Source of the DNA: Pedobacter cryoconitis
Lineage (GTDB): Bacteria; Bacteroidota; Bacteroidia; Sphingobacteriales; Sphingobacteriaceae
Direction: 5' to 3'
Assembly: GCF_003259615.1 (NCBI RefSeq)
Contig: NZ_QLLR01000040.1
Span: 1-45,647, forward strand
Length of the DNA stretch: 45,647 nt
In this document: positions 33,973-41,971 of the stretch, one piece after another
Position numbering within the stretch: position 1 is the first letter of the stretch
How the letters are laid out: every line of letters starts with the position of its first letter
Made by a program: the position numbers and the translations under genes
The notes under the pieces: model-generated
Databases searched by the model: none
What the model was told of the DNA's origin: nothing
What the model saw: the letters and a program-made list of their open reading frames with translations, nothing else

Positions 33973-35250
33973 ATGACAAGGATTGACAAAGACACACCTA
34001 TAGCTGTTATTGGCCTGGGTTACGTTGGTTTACCGCTGGCAGTAGCTTTTGCCCGGTATTTCAAAGTGACAGGCTTCGATACTAAACAAAAACGCATAGA
34101 AGAACTCCATACAGGACACGACAGCACGCTGGAAATTACTGAGGACCAACTGCTTGCCATCAAGCCAAATTTAGCCTTCAGCAGTGATAGCAATGATTTG
34201 AAGGATGCCCGTATTTATATCATTACCGTACCTACTCCTATTGATAAGTTTAATCATCCTGATTTATCTGCTTTATATAAAGCAAGTGAGACGGTTGGCC
34301 GCTTTTTAAAAAAGGGAGATATAGTAATTTATGAGTCGACCGTTTATCCCGGGGTTACCGAAGATGAATGCGCGCCTGTACTGGAACGGATTTCGGGGCT
34401 TAAGTTCAATGTTGATTTCTATTGTGGTTATTCTCCCGAAAGGATTAATCCCGGAGATAAAGAACATACACTGACCCAGATTTTAAAAATTACTTCTGGT
34501 TCCTCGCCGGAAGCAGCTGACCGGGTAGATGAATTGTACCGTAAAATTATTACAGCGGGTACTTACAGGGCCCCGAGCATTAAAGTTGCGGAAGCAGCCA
34601 AAGTAATCGAAAATGCACAGCGCGATATTAATATTGCCTTTGTCAATGAACTGGCGAAGATATTTAACCTGATCGGCCTGAATACGCTCGACATATTGGA
34701 AGCCGCGGGTACTAAATGGAATTTTCTGAATTTCAAACCGGGTCTTGTAGGCGGGCATTGTATTGGTGTAGACCCTTATTACCTGGCCCAAAAGGCGCAG
34801 GAAGCTGGTTATCATCCGGAAATCATCCTGGCCGGCAGACGTTTGAATGATGGCATGGGACAATATATTGCCGATGAAGTCATTAAATTAATGGTCCGCA
34901 AACAAATACAGGTTACCGGCAGCGAAGTGCTGATCCTGGGTTTCACTTTCAAAGAGAATTGCCCGGATGTACGCAATACAAGAGTAATAGATATTGTTAC
35001 CCGCTTAAAGGAATACCATGTGAATGTGTGTATTCTTGATCCCTGGGCAGATCCTGTACATGTTTACCAGGAGTACGGCATTACTTGTCAGAATGAAGCG
35101 ATTACGGATCGCCAGTTTGATGCGGTAATTGCTGCGGTTGCCCATACTGAATTTGAAGAACTTGATGTCAGACAACTTTGTAAAGAAAATACTGTTGTAT
35201 ATGATATAAAAGGCATGTTACCTGCAGAACTTACTCATGGAAGACTTTAA
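33973..35250 (+). CDS. tviB: UDP-N-acetyl-D-glucosamine/galactosamine 6-dehydrogenase (TviB/WbpO-like)
   Basis: Oxidises a UDP-HexNAc at C6 with two NAD+ to the uronic acid for polysaccharide synthesis. 425 residues: NAD-binding GLGYVGLPLA (14-23), central helix region EAAKVIENAQRDINIAFVNE, catalytic Cys263 in GLVGGHCIGVDPYY, and the C-terminal domain with ILGFTFKENCPDVRNTRV. The TviB/WbpO type is suggested by length and DTKQKRIEEL; the exact sugar cannot be read off. The gene overlaps tviC by 14 bases, so the pair is translated together and the expected product is UDP-GalNAcA. Confidence 0.9.
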   Translation: MTRIDKDTPIAVIGLGYVGLPLAVAFARYFKVTGFDTKQKRIEELHTGHDSTLEITEDQLLAIKPNLAFSSDSNDLKDARIYIITVPTPIDKFNHPDLSALYKASETVGRFLKKGDIVIYESTVYPGVTEDECAPVLERISGLKFNVDFYCGYSPERINPGDKEHTLTQILKITSGSSPEAADRVDELYRKIITAGTYRAPSIKVAEAAKVIENAQRDINIAFVNELAKIFNLIGLNTLDILEAAGTKWNFLNFKPGLVGGHCIGVDPYYLAQKAQEAGYHPEIILAGRRLNDGMGQYIADEVIKLMVRKQIQVTGSEVLILGFTFKENCPDVRNTRVIDIVTRLKEYHVNVCILDPWADPVHVYQEYGITCQNEAITDRQFDAVIAAVAHTEFEELDVRQLCKENTVVYDIKGMLPAELTHGRL

Positions 35251-36241
35251 CAATCAACTCTATACTACCCCGTACCATCAACAGGATCTCAGTCAGTCAG
35301 CTTTCCTGATTACTGGCGGTGCTGGTTTTATTGGCTCAAATCTGGTGAAATATCTATTGAAATACGGTGCCGGAAAAGTCCGTGTGCTGGATAATTTATC
35401 AACCGGATTCTTGAAGAACCTGCAGGAGTTTGAATCGAATCCCGCTTTTGAATTTATAAAGGGTGATATTCGTGATCCTGCGACCTGTTTATCGGCCTGC
35501 GAAGGAATTGATTATGTTTCCCACCAAGCGGCACTGGGTTCTGTACCGCGCTCTATTCAAGACCCTATAACGACCAGCCAGGTGAATATAGAAGGCTTTT
35601 TAAACATGCTGATGGCAGTTAAAGAGCAAAAGGTGGGCAGAATGATTTATGCCGCTTCTTCTTCTACTTATGGGGACAGCAAGGAATTACCTAAAACAGA
35701 AGACCGTATCGGGGCCCCCCTTTCTCCTTATGCAGTCACTAAATTAGTCAACGAACTGTATGCGGACGTTTTTAGAAAAACTTATGAAACAGATAGTGTT
35801 GGTTTAAGATATTTTAATGTTTTCGGGCCAAATCAAGATCCCGAAGGTGCTTATGCCGCAGTGATTCCACTGTTGATGAAAGCCGTTTTAACTGGTACTG
35901 CACCTGTGATTAACGGGGATGGCAGCCAGACCAGGGATTTTACTTTTATTGAAAATGTAGTACAGGCGAACATCAAAGCGATGCTGTTTACTGGTGACAT
36001 CCCACATGCCATTTACAATGTTGCCTACAGCGAGCGTATTTCCTTAAATCAGCTGTGGACGAGTATAAAGCGGCTCCATGGCACTGACCCCGGACAGACT
36101 TACGGTCCATCCAGGGCAGGAGATATTCATGATTCACTGGCCAATATAAACAGGATCAAAGAAGACCTGGGTTACGCTCCTTTATATGATGTACAAAAAG
36201 GTTTGGAGTATACCTTGAACTGGATGAGGGATAAATCATAA
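35237..36241 (+). CDS. tviC: UDP-N-acetylglucosamine(uronate) 4-epimerase (TviC/WbpP-like)
   Basis: Short-chain dehydrogenase/epimerase that inverts C4 of UDP-GlcNAc or UDP-GlcNAcA. 334 residues with NAD-binding GGAGFIGS (27-34), SSSTYGD (141-147) and the catalytic Tyr165-X3-Lys169 (YAVTK), and a family-typical GLRYFNVFGPNQDPEGAYAA segment. Works with the preceding dehydrogenase. No glycosyltransferase, flippase or polymerase follows, so the sugar must be used by genes elsewhere. It stops one base before the convergent DUF6166-like gene. Confidence 0.9.
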   Translation: MEDFNNQLYTTPYHQQDLSQSAFLITGGAGFIGSNLVKYLLKYGAGKVRVLDNLSTGFLKNLQEFESNPAFEFIKGDIRDPATCLSACEGIDYVSHQAALGSVPRSIQDPITTSQVNIEGFLNMLMAVKEQKVGRMIYAASSSTYGDSKELPKTEDRIGAPLSPYAVTKLVNELYADVFRKTYETDSVGLRYFNVFGPNQDPEGAYAAVIPLLMKAVLTGTAPVINGDGSQTRDFTFIENVVQANIKAMLFTGDIPHAIYNVAYSERISLNQLWTSIKRLHGTDPGQTYGPSRAGDIHDSLANINRIKEDLGYAPLYDVQKGLEYTLNWMRDKS

Positions 36242-36242
36242 T

Positions 36243-36968
36243 TTAATCCTCATAGTGCTCTGTTATCTTCCTGGTAATAATCTTTTCTACAGATCTCCAG
36301 TAAAATCTGGCCATCATATCTTCTACCCTGCGCATCACTTCGGGAAACTCATAACCACTGATAATGTAATTTTCCTTCGCAAATAGCCTGAATAAAAGTC
36401 TTTGTTTTCGTTCATTCAGTGCTTTGACTTTTACATCAGGCATATATTCTCTGTGCAAGGCATAGTTCTCCGCAAGATCGGTTGTGATTAATCCGGTTTC
36501 AGGGTCTTTATACAACAGAATTTCCCTGGAATTGGTGATTGCAGAAAAACAAAAGCGGCTGTATAAATGAGGATGCAGCCTAAAGTTATATTTATTTAAA
36601 AACCTGGTCACTTCGAGGACCAGTTCAAAGTTGCCATCAGGGAAATTATCAACAAACTCTTCTTTGAAACAGATAAACAGGTTTTCAGCTAACCGTTCAC
36701 TGTTAAAAATAGCTATACAAATTGACAATGCTGCGGTATAAGAGGCATTTTGTCCGAGCTCTCCCCATTCAAAGCTGCAATCATAGAATGAACGAAGTGC
36801 AGTTGCCGTTTCCGGAAATACTTCTAAATGATTTACCCATAACCTCCTGGTAGTTTTAAGGGGTAAGGTAAGTTCATTGGAAACTGTTACTGTTCCTTTA
36901 ATATGGAAAACCTTTTCTGGAAGATGGATGTCCCATTTCACTGTTTTAGATCCTGAATAATTATTCAT
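36243..36968 (-). CDS. DUF6166-like protein of unknown function
   Basis: 241 residues without signal or membrane segment. Residues 40-125 resemble DUF6166 in layout: LPLKTTRRLWVNHLEVFPET, then FEWGELGQNASYTAALSICIA (the FEWGYGGSGPAQLA-like turn) and FKEEFVDNFPDGNFEL. Residues 140-241 are charged and unfamiliar. Function unknown. It converges tightly on tviC. Upstream is the large structured stretch at 37.1-37.5 kb. Confidence 0.5.
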   Translation of the reverse strand: MNNYSGSKTVKWDIHLPEKVFHIKGTVTVSNELTLPLKTTRRLWVNHLEVFPETATALRSFYDCSFEWGELGQNASYTAALSICIAIFNSERLAENLFICFKEEFVDNFPDGNFELVLEVTRFLNKYNFRLHPHLYSRFCFSAITNSREILLYKDPETGLITTDLAENYALHREYMPDVKVKALNERKQRLLFRLFAKENYIISGYEFPEVMRRVEDMMARFYWRSVEKIITRKITEHYED

Positions 36969-37136
36969 AAGCGCGTTTTAATTAAGAAATAAAAAAGAAT
37001 AGAAAAGGTATGGCGGCCAGCTTTACGCGTTGAACCAGGAGAAATTTACCAGCCGCACATACCATTTTCTTAATCAAGGTATTCGTGTTTATACGGAGCT
37101 ACGGTTGCAAATAGACAAAATCTGAAAAAAGAACAG

Positions 37137-37326
37137 GGTCGGCTACTTGCCCGTTTAATGTAACAGAGGTTCTGGTAAACCTATATATTTTTTGCAAAAT
37201 ATACCCTACAATAAACTTAAGCAAGCAACCGACCCTATATTTATAGGCTCAGGCTGCTTGACTTATCTCGTAGGGTATTGTATGAAATTTACCAGATTTC
37301 TGTTACGAGGCTCGTCAAGCAGTCCT
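37137..37326. repeat. Imperfect inverted repeat of about 190 bases (possible MITE or structured RNA)
   Basis: Nested arms pair in order: GGCTACTTG (37141-37149) with CAAGCAGTCC (37316-37325); GTAACAGA (37160-37167) with TCTGTTAC (37299-37306); TCTGGTAAA (37171-37179) with TTTACCAGA (37288-37296); ATACCCTAC (37201-37209) with GTAGGGTAT (37270-37278); TAAG-CAAGCAACC (37218-37230) with GGCTGCTTGACTTA (37252-37265); and CCTATA-TT-TATAGG (37234-37247) at the tip. There is no coding sequence of protein-like character in it. It may be a small non-autonomous mobile element or an RNA. Confidence 0.65.
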
Positions 37327-37414
37327 TCATATCAATGTGAAGAACTGCAAAATTATAAAATTGTATCAATCTATATTCTATCGCATAGTCTAATTTTAAA
37401 TAAGTAAACAAATA

Positions 37415-37503
37415 TGTAGATTAATTATACAGATTAAAGTACAATTCTACATTATATACACTAATATCTACATAATTGTAGAATTATACTAATAAAATGT
37501 AGA
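37415..37503. promoter_or_regulatory. Array of five TGTAGA sites upstream of the HTH gene
   Basis: TGTAGA occurs at 37415-37420, 37477-37482 and 37498-37503 on the + strand and at 37446-37451 and 37467-37472 on the - strand. The pair at 37467-37482 is a perfect palindrome TCTACA-TAAT-TGTAGA. Chance would give such density rarely, even in this AT-rich stretch. The following small HTH protein is the obvious candidate to bind there. No further feature is seen in the 560-base gap between 36969 and 37529 apart from this array and the inverted repeat. Confidence 0.65.
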
Positions 37504-37529
37504 ATATTCTTAAACATTATTGGTTTACC

Positions 37530-37895
37530 TTGTTTTTAGTGAAAAAGGAGCATATTAAGAACCATAAAGGTCAACTATTAGATAGCACTGTCCGTAATTC
37601 CGGAATGACTATAACGGCAGTAGCTAAAGCTGCCGGATATGACAGAAGCACCTTTTATAATCATATTAAAGAAGATAAATTACCCTATAAAATAATTTTA
37701 AGATACGGAAAAGCACTTAAACATGATTTCTCTGAGGAATACCCTGAGGAGAAAGCAGCTAAAGCAAGCGATGCTAAAGAAATTATCTCATTCGAAGACA
37801 TGGAAAAGGAAAGAGACTACTGGCGTGATAAGTATCATGCTTTAGCAGATAGAGTACTTGATAAGCTTACGAAAGAAAACTTTGGTGATTTATAG
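37530..37895 (+). CDS. Small HTH DNA-binding protein
   Basis: 121 residues from TTG 37530; GTG 37539 (VKKEHIKNHKG) is an equally good start, and no ATG lies before the domain. Residues 20-65 form an HTH: NSGMTITAVAKAAGYDRSTF followed by YNHIKEDKLPYKIILRYGKA. The C-terminal part (90-121) is a charged helix with EDMEKERDYWRDKYHALADR, probably a dimerising coiled coil. The five-site TGTAGA array directly upstream suggests autoregulation. The gene is convergent with the DUF892 gene. Function beyond DNA binding unknown. Confidence 0.7.
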   Translation: MFLVKKEHIKNHKGQLLDSTVRNSGMTITAVAKAAGYDRSTFYNHIKEDKLPYKIILRYGKALKHDFSEEYPEEKAAKASDAKEIISFEDMEKERDYWRDKYHALADRVLDKLTKENFGDL

Positions 37896-37903
37896 TAAAT
37901 CGA

Positions 37904-38419
37904 TTATGCAGATTCACTTTGCGCTGCAGGATTGATAAAATCCACTGCAATTTTCGTCAGGTAAGCATCAGCGGCCTTCTCCTCATCCAGACATTCTTTC
38001 AGGATCATTTTAGCTTTAGGATAATCCAGTTCCGCGAGCAAGGAGATTAAGCTTCCATAACTTGCTATTTTATAATGCGCAATCAGCTGAACAGCATAAA
38101 TTATTGCTGCGTCTCTCAATGCTGTTCCGGTTTCTACTGTTTTCACTATAGAAGCTGCCTTATCACTTAGAATTTCAATAATATTGCATTTACCTTCACC
38201 TGGTTGCTGATTCATCATATCAAATACCATGTCCAGCCGCTGAGTATGCAGGCCGGCCTCTTCCGATTGTGCGAGTAATGCGCGTTGCAGTTCTTCAGTA
38301 AATGCAGCTATAGATAGTGCAGCAGCACAATTAATCAGTTTCTTTTCCGCTATATACAGGTCTTGCAAACACTGAATAAAGAAATCCTGCAAGCCTTGCG
38401 CTCTGAGTTGATCTACCAT
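37904..38419 (-). CDS. Ferritin-like DUF892 protein (YciE/YciF family)
   Basis: A four-helix ferritin-like protein of 171 residues, linked to stress in other bacteria. The family pattern is seen in LQDFFIQCLQDLYIAEKKLI, LLAQSEEAGLHTQRLDMVFD, the HYKIASYGSLISLLAELDYP helix and ECLDEEKAADAYLTKIAVDF. In the third helix the common family form E-H-Y-E-I-A is A-H-Y-K-I-A here, so a metal ligand may be missing; this comparison is from memory. It converges on the HTH gene with an 8-base gap. Confidence 0.88.
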   Translation of the reverse strand: MVDQLRAQGLQDFFIQCLQDLYIAEKKLINCAAALSIAAFTEELQRALLAQSEEAGLHTQRLDMVFDMMNQQPGEGKCNIIEILSDKAASIVKTVETGTALRDAAIIYAVQLIAHYKIASYGSLISLLAELDYPKAKMILKECLDEEKAADAYLTKIAVDFINPAAQSESA

Positions 38420-38495
38420 AAGGCAATGATTTAATTTCTTTTAGGAATGATCCTATAAGGATTAACAAGATTAAAACAATCAGAACTCAGAAAAG

Positions 38496-38528
38496 TTTAC
38501 GTAAATCACTTTTAGTTCCATAGCTTTG
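38496..38528 (+). promoter_or_regulatory. Promoter with TTTAC and TAgcTTTG
   Basis: TAGCTTTG (38521-38528) fits the -7 box; TTTAC at 38496-38500 lies 20 bases upstream where TTTG is expected. The start codon of the small gene is 19 bases after the -7 box. Confidence 0.55.
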
Positions 38529-38547
38529 CAGAGATTTAAAATTCATT

Positions 38548-38799
38548 ATGGCAGTATTACATAGAAAAGAAGAGAAAATAGAAGTTGTGCTAAGTAAGCT
38601 TCCAAAAGACTACACGGATGAGCAGTTTGTAGAAACTTTCATCCAGCTTTATTCAAAAGACTGGGGAAAGATCAAAGCAAATTACATCAAACAGTCACAG
38701 GATAAAGAACCTGGAACAATTATTACGATGCCTAAGCCAGAATTATACTTGAAAAGTGTTTTAACAGTTTACCTGGAAAACAACGCAAAAAAAGGTTAG
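38548..38799 (+). CDS. Conserved-looking small protein, function unknown
   Basis: 83 residues, soluble, mixed charge (KEEKIEVVLSKLPKDYTDEQF...). No family recognised. Support for being real: a well-placed promoter, an ATG start, codon use like that of the neighbours, and a perfect hairpin terminator-like structure 10 bases past the stop. Confidence 0.65.
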   Translation: MAVLHRKEEKIEVVLSKLPKDYTDEQFVETFIQLYSKDWGKIKANYIKQSQDKEPGTIITMPKPELYLKSVLTVYLENNAKKG

Positions 38800-38809
38800 A
38801 AAATATAGT

Positions 38810-38843
38810 ATAGAAGTATAAACGTTTTCGTTTATACTTCTAT
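38810..38843. terminator. Perfect 15-bp hairpin
   Basis: ATAGAAGTATAAACG (38810-38824), loop TTTT, CGTTTATACTTCTAT (38829-38843). The stem is AT-rich and no T-run follows on either strand, so it may act as a terminator or as a processing signal for the convergent genes. Confidence 0.55.
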
Positions 38844-38890
38844 CAACTGACTTTTATAATGATCAACCGACTTTTATAACTATCAATTGA
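38842..38890 (+). repeat. Tandem repeat of a 20-bp unit (2.4 copies)
   Basis: ATCAACTGACTTTTATAATG (38842-38861), ATCAACCGACTTTTATAACT (38862-38881) and ATCAATTGA (38882-38890). The last copy supplies the stop codon of the yedK gene on the - strand, so the array reaches into the gene end. Confidence 0.75.
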
Positions 38891-39572
38891 TCGCCTGCAT
38901 CAGTTCCGGCCTGTTATTAATAACCCCTTTGACCATGGTTGCATTTACAGCTTTATCGACTCTGTAGCAATCCATCAACTCGTCCGGATAGGCTTTACAT
39001 AAATTCAGCAAATCAGGAGTTCCCAGATCTTTACTCAGCCACAGGGCCTCTTCTTCCCTGCTTAATATAACCGGCATCCTGAATTTAGGGGCATGGACTT
39101 TACCAACGGTTTCATTAGCCTGAGTAGTCATAATAGTAAAAGAGCGGTAGACCTCTCCAGAAAACTGATCTTTCCATTGACTCCAAAGCCCTGCAAAAGC
39201 AAATAAATCTCTGTCTTTCAACACAAAACGGTAAGGCAGAGTTTCTCCGGTTTTTTTATCCCATTCATAAAAGCCATCTGCCAGCACCAAACAGGTTTTA
39301 CGATGCGTAATCAGCGGGGCGAACGTTTTCTTACTCATGATTTCTTCACTACGGGCATTCAATGTAGAAAAATCAAGTTTCGTACTTTGAGCCCAGTATG
39401 GAACCAGTCCGAAGTGCATGAGCTGCGCAGTATCAGGTTCATCGGCAGTAATCACCAATCCTTTTTGTGTAGGCGCAAGGTTATAATTGGCTTTGTAATC
39501 AGCAGGAAATTTAACCTGATAACGGACTAATAATTCCTTTTGGGCTTTAGTAAGGGTATAGCGTGCGCACAT
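38883..39572 (-). CDS. yedK: SOS-response-associated peptidase/abasic-site protein YedK (HMCES)
   Basis: SRAP-domain protein that forms a covalent thiazolidine link to abasic sites in single-stranded DNA and so protects them. 229 residues; Met1 is removed and Cys2 is the reactive residue (MCARYTLT). Also seen are the LNARSEE segment with the DNA-contacting Asn-Ala-Arg, LADGFYEWDKKTG with the catalytic Glu, and KVHAPKFRMPVIL with the active-site His. The 3' end is formed by a tandem repeat. It is divergent from and close to a small gene with which its 5' end almost overlaps. Confidence 0.93.
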   Translation of the reverse strand: MCARYTLTKAQKELLVRYQVKFPADYKANYNLAPTQKGLVITADEPDTAQLMHFGLVPYWAQSTKLDFSTLNARSEEIMSKKTFAPLITHRKTCLVLADGFYEWDKKTGETLPYRFVLKDRDLFAFAGLWSQWKDQFSGEVYRSFTIMTTQANETVGKVHAPKFRMPVILSREEEALWLSKDLGTPDLLNLCKAYPDELMDCYRVDKAVNATMVKGVINNRPELMQAIN

Positions 39573-39589
39573 TTTTATATCTTTGCTTA

Positions 39590-39817
39590 ATGAGTTATAA
39601 AGTAACCAAGTTTGAAGTTAGTTTTGAAGGTAAACCCGTTCCCGTATCGGTACATTCAGTAACCGATGGTGAAGAAACAAATCATATTGTTTCTATCGAT
39701 GACCATGAAAATTTCGAAATCAAAATGACTAAAGAAAACAAGTGGAAGGCTGATAATGGCACTGGAATCAATGAAGATCTCCTTGATTTAATTACAGCGC
39801 ATTATCTGGCTCCTTAA
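39590..39817 (+). CDS. Small conserved-looking protein, function unknown
   Basis: 75 residues from ATG 39590 (MSYKVTKFEVSFEGKPVPV), soluble, beta-rich and acidic. The earlier ATG at 39563 would overlap yedK and add residues unlike the rest. A -7 box TATCTTTG lies at 39578-39585, only 4 bases before the ATG, so the mRNA could be almost leaderless. No family recognised. Confidence 0.6.
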   Translation: MSYKVTKFEVSFEGKPVPVSVHSVTDGEETNHIVSIDDHENFEIKMTKENKWKADNGTGINEDLLDLITAHYLAP

Positions 39818-39824
39818 TCCAGGA

Positions 39825-40493
39825 TCAGATCAGTTCATTTGCTGTAATATAAGCTCTGGCTTCTCTGAAATCTTTAAATATCCGGTCAGCACCCGCAAGC
39901 TTCTCATGACTTTCTTCATCGCCCTGAATAGCAAAACAAGTTAAATCAGCATTTTTAGCAGCCAGCAAACCGTTTACAGTATCTTCAAATACCAGGCATT
40001 CATTTTTAGGAAAACCAATTCTCTGAACAGCAAGATTATACGACTCAGGATCAGGTTTACTTTTCATTACATCACTCCTGGTCACTAACAGTTTAAAATA
40101 TTTTCCAAGTCCATTTTTCCTGAACAATTCGTCTACATCAGGCCGCTTACTCGCTGTAACAAGCGCCATAGCGACACCTTTTGTTAAAAAGAATTCCATA
40201 GTCTCCTCTACATAAGGCATCAGTTCAATCGTACTCGTGATTAAGCGTTCATTAGTTAACTTCTCTTTTTTTGTAATCAATATCTCTAAAGGAGATGCTA
40301 TCTCATATAATTCTTTTAACCTTTTAGCATTTCCCGGTAAAGGGATGCCTGCAAAGTTTTTAAGGAAATCAGAATATTCAAGCTGAACATCAGATTCTGC
40401 CAGTATTTCGTTCCATACCTGGTAATGAAAATGTTCTGAATCTACAAGTGTACCGTCTAAATCAAAAAGCAGTGCTTTAAATTTCGTCATCAA
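39825..40493 (-). CDS. HAD-family hydrolase (beta-phosphoglucomutase-like)
   Basis: A phosphatase or phosphomutase of 222 residues with nucleophile motif LLFDLDGTLVDSEHF (Asp11, Asp13), the alpha-helical C1 cap (25-90), motif II VTASKRPDV, Lys in SKPDPES and motif IV VFEDTVNGL. Substrate not deducible. It lies 5 bases after the alpha/beta hydrolase stop, so the two are probably co-transcribed. Confidence 0.92.
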   Translation of the reverse strand: MMTKFKALLFDLDGTLVDSEHFHYQVWNEILAESDVQLEYSDFLKNFAGIPLPGNAKRLKELYEIASPLEILITKKEKLTNERLITSTIELMPYVEETMEFFLTKGVAMALVTASKRPDVDELFRKNGLGKYFKLLVTRSDVMKSKPDPESYNLAVQRIGFPKNECLVFEDTVNGLLAAKNADLTCFAIQGDEESHEKLAGADRIFKDFREARAYITANELI

Positions 40494-40498
40494 TGTGG

Positions 40499-41824
40499 TT
40501 ATTTTTTACTATTCAATTTTATCCAGGCCACAAGGTCATTTATTAATGTTTCAGATACGCTTGATGCCACAGCATATTGACGCGTGTCCCCTTTTTCTAC
40601 CTGAGAACTCAATAAATGGTTCAAATCAGGATATAACTTCAAGGTTACATTCTTCTTTTTATTTAATGCAGCATCCCACAATTCATAATCACGGGTTGAA
40701 ACCTGGAAATCGTTCCCTCCTTGTACAATTAGTATACGCTGTTTGTTTATTTTTTTTGCAGTCTCTACCTGATTATATTTATTCAGATCAATCCAGTAAG
40801 ACACTGGCAAACCTAAAATTGCAGAGTCTGCTTTCATGTTGCCTAAAGCAACCAGCCTGGTTCTTTCCAGTTCTTTATTGAGCTCAGCAAACTTCAATTG
40901 TGTAGCCTTTGTAGTATCTTTTGCTGCAGCAAATACATCTTTCTCCTGTTCAACGATTACATCAGTAAAACTTCTTGCCGGGGCAGCAGCTAATATTAAT
41001 CCGCTCAATTCAGGTGTCAGGGCAGCTATTTTTGGAGCTAACATCCCTCCAAGGCTATGTCCCATCAGGTAAATTTGTTTTTTATCAATATCAGGGACAG
41101 TCGCAGCCAAAGCTACAGCTGCAACCGCATCATCAGTAACTTCTTCTTTCACAGTAAAGGCACCTCCAAATTCACCACTATAAATCCTTGTTCTTTTTAC
41201 ATACCGTATACTGGCTATTCCTTTAGCGGCAAAACCAGCAGCAAGATCTTTGAAAGGCTTGTTTGGACCTACTGTTTCGTCCATATCCCCAGGCCCCGAA
41301 CCATGCACAAGGACTACAATTGGAAAGTTTTTTGTATTTTTTGGTGTAGTTAATACCCCAACCAGGCTATGCCCGGGAGTCTTCACATAAATTTCTTTTT
41401 CTGTATATAAGGTGGTATCTGCATACGCAGGATTCAGGTATTTTGCTTCCGATTTAATGGGTGCAGGAGTAAAACCGATCATATTCCCGGCTTTATTATA
41501 AATAAGTCTGAAACTTTGTGTGGTATTGGCAAACTTCCCATCCACAATAACAATAAAAAAATCGCCATTAACTTTACTTTCAACACCGCTTGCCGATTCA
41601 AACTTCCCTAGTTTCTCATTAAAAACATCCCAAAGTTTCTGCAGATCTGCAGCAGAAATATTTGCCGAGACACCCGGATCGAAATACGCCTGTGCTTCAG
41701 TGAATTTCTTCTGGTTCATCAGCTCAAAAAAATCTGTTGAGCGGTTAAACAGTTTAATAATATCTTGTGAAAATGACAAGGTTGAGAACAGCAATGCAAA
41801 GATTAGCAGCGTAATTTTCTTCAT
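40499..41824 (-). CDS. Exported alpha/beta hydrolase with N-terminal DUF3887-like domain
   Basis: Periplasmic or secreted esterase-like enzyme of 441 residues. Signal peptide MKKITLLIFALLFSTLSFSQ; residues 25-130 form a small alpha+beta domain of DUF3887 type (FNRSTDFFELMNQKKFTEAQ); the hydrolase domain has the oxyanion segment VVLVHGSGPGDMDE, nucleophile GHSLGG, and a late GGNDFQV (Asp) and LYPDLNHLL (His). All three catalytic residues are present. A TAGCTTTG box lies 23 bases before the start. Confidence 0.9.
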   Translation of the reverse strand: MKKITLLIFALLFSTLSFSQDIIKLFNRSTDFFELMNQKKFTEAQAYFDPGVSANISAADLQKLWDVFNEKLGKFESASGVESKVNGDFFIVIVDGKFANTTQSFRLIYNKAGNMIGFTPAPIKSEAKYLNPAYADTTLYTEKEIYVKTPGHSLVGVLTTPKNTKNFPIVVLVHGSGPGDMDETVGPNKPFKDLAAGFAAKGIASIRYVKRTRIYSGEFGGAFTVKEEVTDDAVAAVALAATVPDIDKKQIYLMGHSLGGMLAPKIAALTPELSGLILAAAPARSFTDVIVEQEKDVFAAAKDTTKATQLKFAELNKELERTRLVALGNMKADSAILGLPVSYWIDLNKYNQVETAKKINKQRILIVQGGNDFQVSTRDYELWDAALNKKKNVTLKLYPDLNHLLSSQVEKGDTRQYAVASSVSETLINDLVAWIKLNSKK

Positions 41825-41846
41825 GTAATTGATATGGCTTTAAAAT

Positions 41847-41854
41847 CAAAGCTA
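41847..41854 (-). promoter_or_regulatory. -7 box TAGCTTTG of the alpha/beta hydrolase-HAD unit
   Basis: TAGCTTTG on the - strand fits TAnnTTTG and leaves a leader of about 15 bases. The -33 box is unclear. Confidence 0.45.
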
Positions 41855-41971
41855 ACATATTTTTGACTTAAATATCACGCTCTTCGTGAAAAAATCAAGT
41901 AGCTTAGCGTAAGTTAATTTTCCCTATTAATTGATTTTATTACGTCCATTTATCATTTAAAATAAAAACAT

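Noticed and set aside
37192..37407. 71-residue open frame in the inverted-repeat region
   Set aside because: It lies in the arms of the large inverted repeat, has no protein-like pattern and no start signal; the stretch is better explained as structure.
38810..38890. CRISPR array
   Set aside because: The repeat units are directly adjacent with no spacers, only 2.4 copies exist and no cas gene is in the window.
39578..39585. TATCTTTG as a firm promoter for a leaderless gene
   Set aside because: No -33 box is found at the right distance and the small gene's start is not certain, so it is only mentioned in that gene's entry.
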